Shown here piece by piece: positions 26,918 through 38,500 of a DNA stretch of 64,000 nt. Location: the NCBI RefSeq assembly GCF_000496755.2, contig NZ_AYKS02000071.1, forward strand, positions 124,001 through 188,000, given 5' to 3'. The stretch is from Serratia sp. DD3. GTDB taxonomy: Bacteria; Pseudomonadota; Gammaproteobacteria; Enterobacterales; Enterobacteriaceae. The position numbers and the translations under genes were made by a program. The notes below the pieces were generated by a model that was not told where the DNA came from, ran no database searches, and worked only from the letters and a program-made list of their open reading frames with translations. Numbering within the stretch: position 1 is the stretch's first letter; every line of letters starts with the position of its first letter.

Positions 26918-28074
26918 CGGCGTGACACTTCCAAAATTGAAACCATAAACTTGAACAGTGAATCGACGATTACCGCCATCACGATCACCGGAATAACCCC
27001 CAGCAGCACCAAATCCAGTGCGCTACTGAGCAGGCCCTGGAACACAATAGCGCCAAAACCTCCGGCACCAATCAGCGCCGCGACCACCGCCATGCCGACG
27101 GTCTGCACCGCAAGAATACGCACGCCGGTCAGGAACAACGGCAACGCCAGCGGTAACTGTACGCAGAAGAAAACCTGCCCACGCGTCATCCCCATGCCAC
27201 AGGCGGATTCGATCACGCTGGCTGGCACAGTTTGCAACCCAGCGACAACACTGCGTACCAGCGGCAACAGGGCGTACAGCACCAACGCAAAAATTGCCGG
27301 TGCCATACCAATGCCACTGACGCCATGTTCTGCCAGCCAAGGAAATGCTTTCGCCAAACCCGCCAAAGGCGCGATCAACAGGCCAAACAAGGCAATCGAC
27401 GGAACTGTCTGGATAATATTCAGTGTGGAGAATATAGGCCTCTGCCAGCGTGCAGAGCGAAAACACAACACCCCGAGCGGCACACCAATCAATAATGTCG
27501 GCACCAGCGTCGCCAATAGGATAGTCAGGTGCTGTAACAGCGCGGCATCAAACACATCTTGCCGATTGTAATACTCTTTCAACAATGAGAGTTGATCCAA
27601 CTGATGGCTGAACAACAGCACCAGTGCAGGCAATATCACCAACAGGTTGCTGAGCATGCGCCATAAATGCGAGGAGGTAATGCGAGTGATGGCGTCGGCA
27701 GCCATCAGCAGGCTCAGCGCTAGCATCAGCCAACAACCGCTCCCCAAGGAAGTGCGCGCCAGTTTGGAACCTTGTTGTGCCAACTGCAGGGCGGCATGGC
27801 CGCTTATCCACAGTGTGAGCGTCAGCAGCGTCGAAGCCGCCAGCACGGTTAATAACGCATTGCGCCTGAGCGGTGCCAATAGGCTGAGAGCCGCCAGTAG
27901 CAACAGGGGCGCCAACAGCCACAGCGGCGGACCGTGCAATAGGGACATCAGGGAAATACTCGTGCCCGATAACAGGCGATTGGGGGCATAACTGAGAAAC
28001 GGCAGCCCAAATGCAGCCAGCAGCAACAGAATAAACAGTGTCAGTAATACGCGGTTTTTTACGGCAATAATCAA
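26914..28074 (-). CDS. yehY: Osmoprotectant-type ABC transporter permease YehY
   Basis: A 386-residue permease, longer than YehW because of an N-terminal extension of about four hydrophobic segments before the permease domain (about residues 170-380). The EAA-type loop reads ESACGMGMTRGQVFFCVQLP. It partners with YehW as the second membrane subunit. It starts 46 nt after the osmF stop and overlaps yehX by 4 nt. Confidence 0.92.
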   Translation of the reverse strand: MIIAVKNRVLLTLFILLLLAAFGLPFLSYAPNRLLSGTSISLMSLLHGPPLWLLAPLLLLAALSLLAPLRRNALLTVLAASTLLTLTLWISGHAALQLAQQGSKLARTSLGSGCWLMLALSLLMAADAITRITSSHLWRMLSNLLVILPALVLLFSHQLDQLSLLKEYYNRQDVFDAALLQHLTILLATLVPTLLIGVPLGVLCFRSARWQRPIFSTLNIIQTVPSIALFGLLIAPLAGLAKAFPWLAEHGVSGIGMAPAIFALVLYALLPLVRSVVAGLQTVPASVIESACGMGMTRGQVFFCVQLPLALPLFLTGVRILAVQTVGMAVVAALIGAGGFGAIVFQGLLSSALDLVLLGVIPVIVMAVIVDSLFKFMVSILEVSRR

Positions 28075-28120
28075 AGAAACTCTCCGGCTCCATGTCGGCC
28101 CCCATTGGGGGCCAGAGATG

Positions 28121-29053
28121 TTATCCCTTCACCAAACCTTTCTCTTTAAGGTAAGCCGCCGCAACCTGTTTGGCGTCCTGACCTTCCACCGCGATCTGCG
28201 CATTGAGTTTTTGCAGCGTCGGACCGTCCAGTGAAGCGAATACCGGTTTTAGTAATTCAGCGATGTTGGCATGCTGTTTAAGCGTTGCTTCACGAATAAT
28301 CGGTGCTGGCGCGTAAATCGGCTGCACTCCCTTTGGATCTTCCAGCGTTTGCAGCCCCAGCGCTGCTACCGGGCCGTCGGTCCCGTAGGCCATCGCCGCG
28401 TTCACACCGGAGGTTTGCTCCGCCGCCGCCTTGATGGTCACCGCAGTATCACCACCGGCCAACGACAGCAACTGATCCTGGTTCAGCTTAAAGCCGTAGG
28501 CATCCTGGAACGCGGGTAGGGCATCCGAACGCTCGATGAATTCAGCTGACGCCGCCAGCTTGAACTTGCCGCCAGCGTTGATCCACTTGCCCAGATCGGC
28601 CATTGTTTTCAGATGATTGGCATCCGCCAGGTCCTGACGGATAGCAATGGTCCAGGTGTTATTGGCCGGCGCGGCATCCAACCAGACAATTTTGTTCTTG
28701 TCATAATCCAGCTTTTTCACTTTCTCAAAACCGGCCTGAGCATTTCTCCATGCAGGGTCTTTTTCATCAGAAAAGAAAAACGCACCGTTGCCGGTGTATT
28801 CCGGATAGATGTCAATTTCACCGGCAGTGATCGCGCCGCGCAACACTTTGGTGGTGCCAAGCTGTAACTTATTGGTGGTTTTAATGCCGTTAGATTCCAG
28901 CACCTGTACGATGATGTTACCGAGCAATGAGCCTTCGGTATCAATTTTAGAGCCAACGCGCACCGTATCGGCTGCTTGCGCCATACCAACGCTCGCGGCA
29001 AGCAAACCCAGCGCCAGAGCAAAGACACGACCACGTGAAGGGGCGATTACCAT
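28121..29053 (-). CDS. osmF: Osmoprotectant-binding periplasmic protein OsmF (YehZ)
   Basis: The 310-residue periplasmic binding protein of the system, first in the operon osmF-yehYXW. The signal peptide ends at MAQA-AD (about residue 28), and the mature OpuAC-type domain has DTVRVGSKIDTEGSLLGNII and IYPEYTGNGAFFF. The start at 29053 (GAGG 8 nt upstream) gives a correct signal peptide; an in-frame ATG 75 nt upstream would bury it. The system is a betaine-class importer by family; the substrate here is inferred. Confidence 0.93.
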   Translation of the reverse strand: MVIAPSRGRVFALALGLLAASVGMAQAADTVRVGSKIDTEGSLLGNIIVQVLESNGIKTTNKLQLGTTKVLRGAITAGEIDIYPEYTGNGAFFFSDEKDPAWRNAQAGFEKVKKLDYDKNKIVWLDAAPANNTWTIAIRQDLADANHLKTMADLGKWINAGGKFKLAASAEFIERSDALPAFQDAYGFKLNQDQLLSLAGGDTAVTIKAAAEQTSGVNAAMAYGTDGPVAALGLQTLEDPKGVQPIYAPAPIIREATLKQHANIAELLKPVFASLDGPTLQKLNAQIAVEGQDAKQVAAAYLKEKGLVKG

Positions 29054-29544
29054 ACTTTTTCCTCTTGTTGTGTATTGTCCAGCTATTTGGCCAGAACGAT
29101 TGAAAAATCTTGAGAAGCGCGCGTCCATCGCACTATAAATGTTTCCGTCGACCAGTACCTTTGGACAGAATACCCGGTATGCTCACAGCAGGGCGACCTT
29201 ATTGTTTTATCTCTGAACCTACATCCTCAAAGCATCAACATCTCTGGCCTTCAGTGTCAGGATATTCCTGGTTGGCGTGTAAGATGTACTATCTTGCGTA
29301 TCATCCTGCGTCATTTGGCAGATAATACTTTCTGAGCGAGGAAAGCCGACACACATGCAACTGGCAAGTATGACGGATATATCAGACTAATACAGCCCAT
29401 TTTATACCAAAATGATCAGCCGGGTCAGGGAGTCTCCCCATGTGCTGGATGGGTTGCTGTATCACCTCATCAGGTCATAACAGGTGTGCGGTTCCCCGCA
29501 CACCTGCCATCACATCAAGACATTAAAGAAAACAGATCAAGCCC
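29054..29544. other. Gap between osmF and the autotransporter gene, with a perfect hairpin
   Basis: It contains the osmF promoter region and, at 29481-29506, the perfect 11-bp stem CAGGTGTGCGG-TTCC-CCGCACACCTG 39 nt after the autotransporter stop. No T-run follows on the minus strand, so it is only a possible terminator or RNA-stabilising hairpin. No gene was seen. Confidence 0.5.
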
Positions 29545-32500
29545 TTAGAATTTATACCTCACCCCCAGCATCGCCGCTTTGTCATCATAACTCTGTTGCC
29601 CAATCTGGTTGGTCAGGCTACCCCAGACACTCAGGTTGTTGTTGACCTTACCTTCGACACCGAGTTTCACTTCAACCAGATGACGGCTGCCAGTCTGTTG
29701 CATCTCCATGCCATCCATCGTCACACCCGCCAGACGGGTGTTGTGGATCCAGTTCAGTTCCAGATAGCTGGTCAGGATCTGTGGATGCGCTTTATCCGCT
29801 CCTAATTGCGTATCGTTAGAGAACTTGGCACCCAAACGCGTTTGCAGATTATTCTGTCCACTCTGCTGTACCAACGTGCCGTTGTCCTCGGTGAGATCAC
29901 TCATCTTCGCACCGTTGAGAGTGAGCTGGGCTTGCGGCGTGATATAGCCACTGTTGTCAGCCACCTGATAGACCTGGAACGGATAGCCCCCCTCCACCGA
30001 CATGCTCACACCACGCAGGTGGTATTTTTCACTGGAGAGCAGATCACCGTTCACTGAACCTTCAAACCACTCGTACTGCAGCCAAGTGTGGACATAAGGG
30101 CTGTTATGTTTGACGGCATTCTGATACCAGGTGCCGTAGACACCGATACTGTAACCCGTCAGGCTGTTATCCGCCTTATAGGTCAGTGACGTGGCGTCGG
30201 TGGTACCGGTAGAGCGTGCATAACCGGCCATCACGCCTACACCCACGTAATCCTTACCCGTCAACTGGCCATCCCACACTTCGCCACCCAACTGGGTCAC
30301 AAAGCGACTGCTGGTATTGGAGAGCTGCCCGCTGGCATCCTTGAATTTGTTGCGTGAGATAGATTGACGTAACCACAGGCTGGTATCCATATCGTCCGTG
30401 CCATTGGCGGTACTGCTGGCGCTCATGTCTTCCAGGCGGCTGTTAAACAGAGTATTGGCCGCCGCAATATTGGCGATATAGCCTCCCGCTTCTGGACGAT
30501 AAGTCGGTTGGACATAGTTCGAGCGCAGATACCAGTTGCCATTGGTCGGGTCAGCCGTCGTGCCTTGATAGAGGAAATATTCCAAAGCTCCAGCTACCGC
30601 ACGGCCATTGAGGGTAAAGGTAGCGGCAGAGGTGCCGCCAACACTGATGATTTCAATGCCGTTCGTGTTTTGTGCCCCTTGACCGCCGATATTATTCACC
30701 GCCACGGTCCCCGTTCCCGACGTGTCGCCCGCTATCACTAGTTTATCGGTGGGTGAGTTATCGCCGGCCAGGACGCTATCAAAGGTCAGGTTACCGCCTT
30801 GACCAATATAATCACCATTAACGGTGAGGGTGCCGTAATCAACGCCATTAGCACTGCGGCCTACCAGAACATTCCCCTCATTGGTAAGGTTACCAGTTAC
30901 GGTGCCATCACCACCGAAGGTGCCATAGGTCTGTACAAAGACATCGCTATTTAATACCACCGGGCCACTTGCCGCAGGTAAGACTGCGCTCATGAGAGCT
31001 GGCTCAGTGCCAATGATCAAAGACCCTGCCTGCACCACGGTGGCATTGGCAGTCACAGTGCTGCTACCGATATATACCATGCCGTTACCTTGCTTGGTCA
31101 CCACGCCCGTGCCGCTAATCGGCGTAGTCAAATTCCAGTAGCTCGTATTGCTCAGTATGAGATTGCCGTTATTGTTCACCGACGCCGCACCAAAGTTTTT
31201 AGCTTCGGTTGCCGTCATCGCATTGTCTGATTCCAGCGTGAAAGTACCGCTATAATTACTGTTATCATTCATTAACAGAACATCAGAGTTATTGGTCAGT
31301 AGCGTATTGCCAGAACCGGATAGCGGGTTATATAAACCACCAACGGCATCATCGAGATTTAAAGTGCCATCGACAATAATCGCACCAATACCCAGCGCTT
31401 TGGTTTCTTTCAATAACGCTGTAGCACCTGCGTTAATATCGGTGATACCGCGATAATCAGGGCTGTTGCTCGTCAGTGTTAATATTCCACCCGTGAGTAC
31501 TAAGCCACCCTTGCCAGTCAACATGCCGTTACTTAATCCGCCATTGCCAACGGTTAGAGTACCTTCGCCCATATCCAGCAGCGCGTTGGCTTCTGTGTTC
31601 AGTGTGCCGACACTTTGTGTGTAGGTACTTAAATCAACTGTTGCGCCATTGCTAATACTTAAGTTGCCGGTATTACCCAGCGCGGAATTAGACCCTAGCT
31701 GTAAAATACCTGAACGCACCAAGGTAGCGCCTGTGTAGCTGTTGGTGTCATTAGACAACACGACGATGGAACCATCGTTAGGCGAGTTCACCGCCAAATC
31801 ACCCGTACCGATAATTTGTGCAGTGAGTTCATTAGCCGCCGTGCCGTTATCCGCCAAAGCTCCTGTCAGTACTAAAGCGTCGTTAGTCGTTGTCAAAAGA
31901 TCCAAGACAGACAAGCCATAATTCATATACAACCCATCCAGCGCTTCTCCCGTGGTCAAACCAAAACCAAAGGTGCCTGTTGCTGCAACTGTGGTGCTAT
32001 TGGGATTGAGAATTCCTTGCTTATAAGTGGAGGTAATGGGTGTATTGGTGCCATCAGTTAAGGTCAACTCTTGACCCGTTCCAGTTGCAGTACCTTGGAT
32101 TAAACCCACTACGATCGCCCCGGTATCCAGGCTTAATACGCCAAGACCGGTAATATCAGGCTGCACATTTGCCGGTAATGCCACGCTCACCGTACCGCCA
32201 CCTGTGGTATTAATTGAGGTTGCATTGATGGTGCCAGCTGCAGTCAATTGCCCATTGTTTTCAATGATTTGGTCATAAATCAGGGTGCCCCCATTAAAGG
32301 TTAACGCGCCGATGGATTGCGTTCCTGTTCCCACCGTGGTGGTGCTGCCTGTATCTAAGTTCAGCGTAGTGCTGGTATTGCCTGTGGTGTTATCACCAGA
32401 AAGCAGGAACTGGGTATTGAACAGGTTGACCGTACCCGTAAAGCCATTGCCGATATTCGCACCAAAACTAAATTGGTTATTGTTCGTGGTAACATTCATC

Positions 32501-35500
32501 ACGCCTGTACCAATTAGCTGATTATCAAAAATAAAATTACCATTATTGTTGATATTCAAGGTGTCGCTGCCCGTCACGATATCGACGATGGTGGCAGTAT
32601 TAAGCAAGTTAGCGCTATCGATATTGAGTGTTGAGCTGTTGTTGATACTGACCGTGCCGAGGAAAGTATTGGCATTAGTATTAATTAAATCCACGTTACT
32701 GCCTGATAACGCCCACGTCCCTGCACCACTGAGAACATTATTTAATGTGCCGGTTAATTGATTAAAGATTAAGGTGCTACCCGTTTCGATATCAACCGCA
32801 CTCGCCCCCAGATTTTGGTTGTCACTGACACTCAAGGTGCTGGTACCGACAATATTGATCAGGCCATTTAACCCGCTGTTATTACCAGAGAGCGCCATAT
32901 TGGCCGAGTTATTAATCAACACGGTGGAATCAGTCACTCCGGTCAACATGTTGGCAACCGTATCTGTCACTCCGCTGAAAATTAGCTGTGAAGTGTTCGT
33001 CAGCAAGTTCACTGTAGCCGCCGCATCACCCAAATTATTGGCAGCCGTTACCGTCAATGCACCGTCAGCATTAACGTTATGAGTACCTGAAAAAGTACTC
33101 GCGCCAGACAATTGCACCGCGGCGTTAGTATTGATGACGCCAGCACCTCTAAACTGATTGGCAAAGGTATTCGCACCGTTGAAATTTAAGGTACCCCCTA
33201 CATCCACCAGGCTGCTGACGCCAAGATTACCCGTACTGTTGAGTGTGACTGTGGCCCCAGAAGCAATATTGGTCGCGGCGGATAACGTATTATTATCAGC
33301 AGATAAGGTCAGTGTGCCTCCGGTGACATTCAGGGTACCGGCACCCGTTAATCCACCCACGGAATCGGAAGTACCGCCATTGCTTATGTTCAGCACACCT
33401 TGTGCGAGGTCAATGGTTCCCGAATTCGCCAATACTTTAAGATTTTGACTGTGCCTATCAAGATTCCAGGTAGCCCCGGTATTCACGGTCAAGGTTGACG
33501 TGCCACCAAGCACATTATCAGCGCCAGAGATCAGGTTGCCAGCACTGATGGTTGTCGCTCCCGAATAATCATTGTCGTTATTGGAAACCGTTAAAGGGCC
33601 GTTAGTGGCATCAAAAAAGATGTCACCCGTGCCGGTAATCAAAGCTGTGAGTTCCCGATTAGACGTAGGGTCAGTGCCTGTGGCAACTTTCAAGGCATTG
33701 GCGCCATTGAATACTAAATTCAACTCGGTTAAGCCGTAATTCAGATAAAGCCCTGCGGCACCGGAAGTGTCACTGTCCGTCAAGGCGTAGTTATAGGTTG
33801 CGATGGCAACGGTATCTGCTCCCTGAGTAATGTTCGCCGTCACCGCAGTACTCGAATCAATGGCAACCCCATTGATCTGTAAGGTGAGGTTACCTGCACC
33901 TACCGAAGGACTAGTAGCATTGATTAGCTTAGAGCCCACCACACCGCGGTTTTGATCGAGAATGGAAAGGCCTGTCGGTACAGGATTGACGTTATCCCAT
34001 CCGAGCCCGGTATTGAGATTAATAGCGCCACCATTAGCCGTAAATGTACTTACATTTAACACACTTTCTGCTTCGGCTAAGGGCGCGCCAGCGGTAAAGG
34101 TCAGAACAGCGTCATTGTTGATTTCCAGATTCTGTATGCTGGGATTACTGGATACACTAGGCACGCCCACTGTAGTTACACTGCCCGAGTTAAGGGTTAG
34201 TGAAGCTCCAGCTAAAGTAGCTGCGTTGGTATCAGCCAAAGAGAATTGAGTATCTTGTAAAGTCACTGTGCCAGCAAAACCCGTACCAACGGTATTAGCA
34301 AAATCAAAAGCGCCATTGGCGGTATTGACGTTAACCGTACCTGTACCGAGCAATTCATTGCCAAGTGTGAAGGCACCCGTGGTGTTAATATTGAGCACGC
34401 TGTTGCTATTAGCAAGATTGAGCGCTGTTCCAGCATCCAAGGTCGTAACCTGATTCATGGTTAACACCGCCCCGTTATTAAGAACGATGTCGCCAGTGAG
34501 GCCAGAAACGCGGGTCGTATTATCCGACAAATCGATACTACTATTGGTTAATATCCAATTCCCTGCGCCAGTTAACGTGTTATTCAGCGTTGATAAAATG
34601 CCACTATTGTAACCATCAAAAATCAGCTGCCCGCCACTGGCAATGGCTACTGAACTTCCACCTAAATGCATGCTGTCGCTGGCAGTCAGGGTGCTGGTGC
34701 CGTCAATATTAAATAATCCTGCAAAACCTGAGTTATCGGTGCTTAATACCGTATTGGCGCTATTGATAACCTCCACGGATGAGCCCGTTACGCCCACAAG
34801 TGCCGCCGTTAATGAATCATTAAAGCCATTCAAGATCAGTTGAGCGCCACTATTGAGCAAATCAACAGTACTCGTACCTAAATTGTTAGCTTGAATGGCG
34901 GTCAGGCTACCGGGTGAAGTCACATTATAGAAACCAGTAAATCCGGTGTTATCAGCGGCCAACGTAATGGCAGCGTTGGCATTAACAGCGCCCGCGCCTG
35001 ACAACACATTATCGAAGTTAGCGTCAGCGGCATTGAGATTCAAGGTGCCAGCAACACTAATCCCCCCTGAGCCCAAAGCGTCCGCGGCACTTAAGGTAAC
35101 AGCAGCGCCTGTATTAATGTTCGTTTGTGCCGTGTAGCCATTATTCGCCGCTGAAACGGTAAAAAGACCATTTTGAACATTTAAGTTACCTGTGCCTACT
35201 AATCCGTTAACGCTGGATGAAGTACCGCCGTTAGTAAGAGTTAACGTACCACCAACAAGATCAAGGATGCCTGCATTCGTCAAAGAGCCTACTGTTTGCG
35301 TGAAACCGCCGAGGTTAACGATCGTGCCTGCTAATGTGATTAATGATGACGTATTGCCCAATGCACCATCAGCGCCAACATTCAATGTGCCTGAATCTAC
35401 GCTAGTAGTACCTTGATAATTATTCGCACCATTATTCAAGGTAATGGGGCCACCAGTGGCATCAATAGCTAAGTTACCTGTACCTGTGAGTTGCGCGCTT

Positions 35501-38500
35501 AGCCCTGTGTCAGTGGCTCCTGCTGACGTTAATGTGAGGGTTTGCCCGTCCAAAATTTGCGATACAGATAATTGTTCATAAATACTTAATCCCAGATTAC
35601 TGACCAAAGAAAAACTGAAGGTATTTAAAGCAACATTATTACCCCCTTGGAAATAAGCGACATCTCTGCCTGGAGCAAGAGTCGCACCGCTAAGGTCCGT
35701 CAGGGTAAAATTAGCCAACTGGGCTGGAGTCAGTGAATTTTGGCTACTTACCAGATCCATTAATACCCCAGTATCGAGGTCTAACAGGTTGCCTGAGGTT
35801 AACAATTGTGGGTCAGCTTGAATGGTAGAATTACCCGTGGTACTTAATGTGTTCGTAGTAATAAGAGCGCCGGTGGTAAAACGCAGCGCCCCGCCACCAA
35901 AGTTTAAATTACCAATATTGTAATTACCGGCGGACATGGTAATCACACTGCCCGAGTTATCACTTAATGTTGCATTCTGTAATACGGCACTATTAATGGG
36001 TGTTAAATCCAAAATGGTATTCGAAATATTGGCGGTTCCAGCAAAGGCGTTACCTACGCCAGCACCCGCACTAAAACCTGTACCCGCATTATCAATATTA
36101 AGGATACCGTTACCTGTCAGTGCATTATTGAAGGTGCCAGCGTTGGTTAAATTCAAAACACCATTTAACTCAATAGCAGCACTACCTAACTGGTTGCCCG
36201 GCGAAAGAACACTGTAGTCACTCGCATTTAATGTGCTACCGAGTTCAACATTCCATGTACCCACAAAAGTATTAGCACCGGTTAAGGTTACGTTAGCACC
36301 ATTTAATAACTCAGTATTACCAACCCCGCCAATCACAGCGCTGAAATCACCATTATAATCAGCGCCAAATACCAGTTGATTTGTACCAATGCCTGACAAA
36401 TTAATGGTGCCGGAAGTGACATTATTAGTATCACTCAAGATTAGCTGAGAGGCAGTATCCAAGTTAATCGCAGAGAAATTTTGTAATGACGTGGTGGGAG
36501 CCAATGCAATAACAGAATTAATTAAACTCAGCGTGTTAATTCCCGTGCCTGCATTCAGTAACCCCAGTTCTATTGGACTCACGAGGCTTGAATTATAAAT
36601 ATTGAAAAGATCATTGTCTGTCCCGGTTTGAATATCCGCAACGGTAGCGCCTTGATAAATATTAACGGTATTAATACCATTACCTAAATCAATCACATCA
36701 TTGCTTACTGAACCCGTGTTAAGCGTTAACACATCATTACCCGCGCCACTGGTGAGGGCTGCTAATGTTCCATTATTGGTAATGGTGTTACCGATTCCCC
36801 CCATTGCAACGCTACCACTGACAAGGCCATTATTGGTTAAGGTTTGCGCTAGAGCGCCATTATCGTAACTGATGGCAGTGATTCCAATAAGAGAGGTATT
36901 AGGGCCGACAATTACGCTTTCCGAACCAGCAAGCGTGCCTGTGGTGGAGATACCTTTACTGCCACCCGCGATTGAATCAATGGTGAGATAAAAATTGGTT
37001 AAATCCAGTGCTGCGGTTGTGCGAAAACCAATACTGGCAGGATCCGTAAGATTGATGATGTTGGTTCCGGCGTTAAAATTATAACCCCCCGCCCCCCCCG
37101 CGAACGTGAACACAGGGCCAGCACCGTTGTTATTAATCGTGGTATTGCTGAGATTTACTGTCGCGGCACCACTCGCTTTAACAATCGCTTGTCCTGTGCC
37201 ATTGATATTAAAGGTTGTTCCGTCAATAGAATGGGTTCGAGCACCTGTAGTGGAAGAGAAATTAATGCCGTTAGCGGCATTGGTGGTCGCAATAGTACCG
37301 CCGGTTAGATTGAGGATGGTATTGGCATCACTGAGCGTAATACCGTTGCCCGCGATAGCATTAATAATACCCCCCGTGCCAATCACATTCATGGTTTTAC
37401 CAGCGGCCAGTGTTGACGTGAGGGTGATGCCCGAAATATTACTGGTGATCGTGCCCGCATTGGTGATATTCACGGTGCCCGCAGAAGCATTATCCGTCAC
37501 GTTGATGCCCGTGGCTTTGACAATATTGCCCGCACTGTCATTCATAACCACAACATTGCCCGCTGAGCCTGTTGCGGTTTCACTGACATTAATCCCAGTA
37601 CCTGCGCTAGGGGCACCAACACCAGTACCATCCGAAGAAATCAGTCCATTAGAACGGATATAGATATTACCCGTTCCACCCGCACCCGTTTTGCTGACAT
37701 AAATACCGTTGTTGCTAGCGCCTGAGGCGACAATAAGACTGGATCCCGCCCCTAGGTTATAAATCACATCACCCGGAGAGGTAGGGCCATTATCAATCTT
37801 GGAACCGACAGTGCTGGATGCATTACTGATCACATCCCCCGCCAGATTATTCATAATAAGAGTAGCACCGGTACCAAATGTCCCTGCTCCAGTATTATAA
37901 GAGCCTATCTGCACACCGTTATTAGCCACCCCTAATGGGTTTTGCGCAGAAAATGCCATATTAACAATGGCACCATCATCAATCTGGTAACTGTAGGTTT
38001 TTCCTGTTCCTCCTTTGTCAGCAGGTCCATTAGTAAAAACACGGCCTGTGGCTGTTACGTTGGAAGTCCCATAAAAATGCATCAAACTATTAGCCGCATT
38101 ACCCATACCCCAAAATATGGCTGGATATCCACCACTACCCAACCCAGCAACAGTACTTGTGCCGGTGAATTCCACCGTAGTCGCTAAAGCCAACTGGATA
38201 AAAGCAGCATAAGTGATACTTCCATTAAAATTAACCAGTCGCAACACACTGTTATTATTGGCAGGCAAAGATGTCCCACTATCATCACCAAGAGAAACTA
38301 TTTTGCCATTTGGTATAGTTCCAAAATTATCAAGACTCACTGTAACGGCTGTTGTGGTATTAGTGACCGAGTAAAATATAGGACCGCCATTATTGGAGCT
38401 AATATTACCAAAATTTTGAAAAGTCAGATTGCCAGAATCCGTTGCCGCACCAGTGAATGCCTCAGCTGCATTAAAGGTAAAATTATTTCCCCCACCATCA

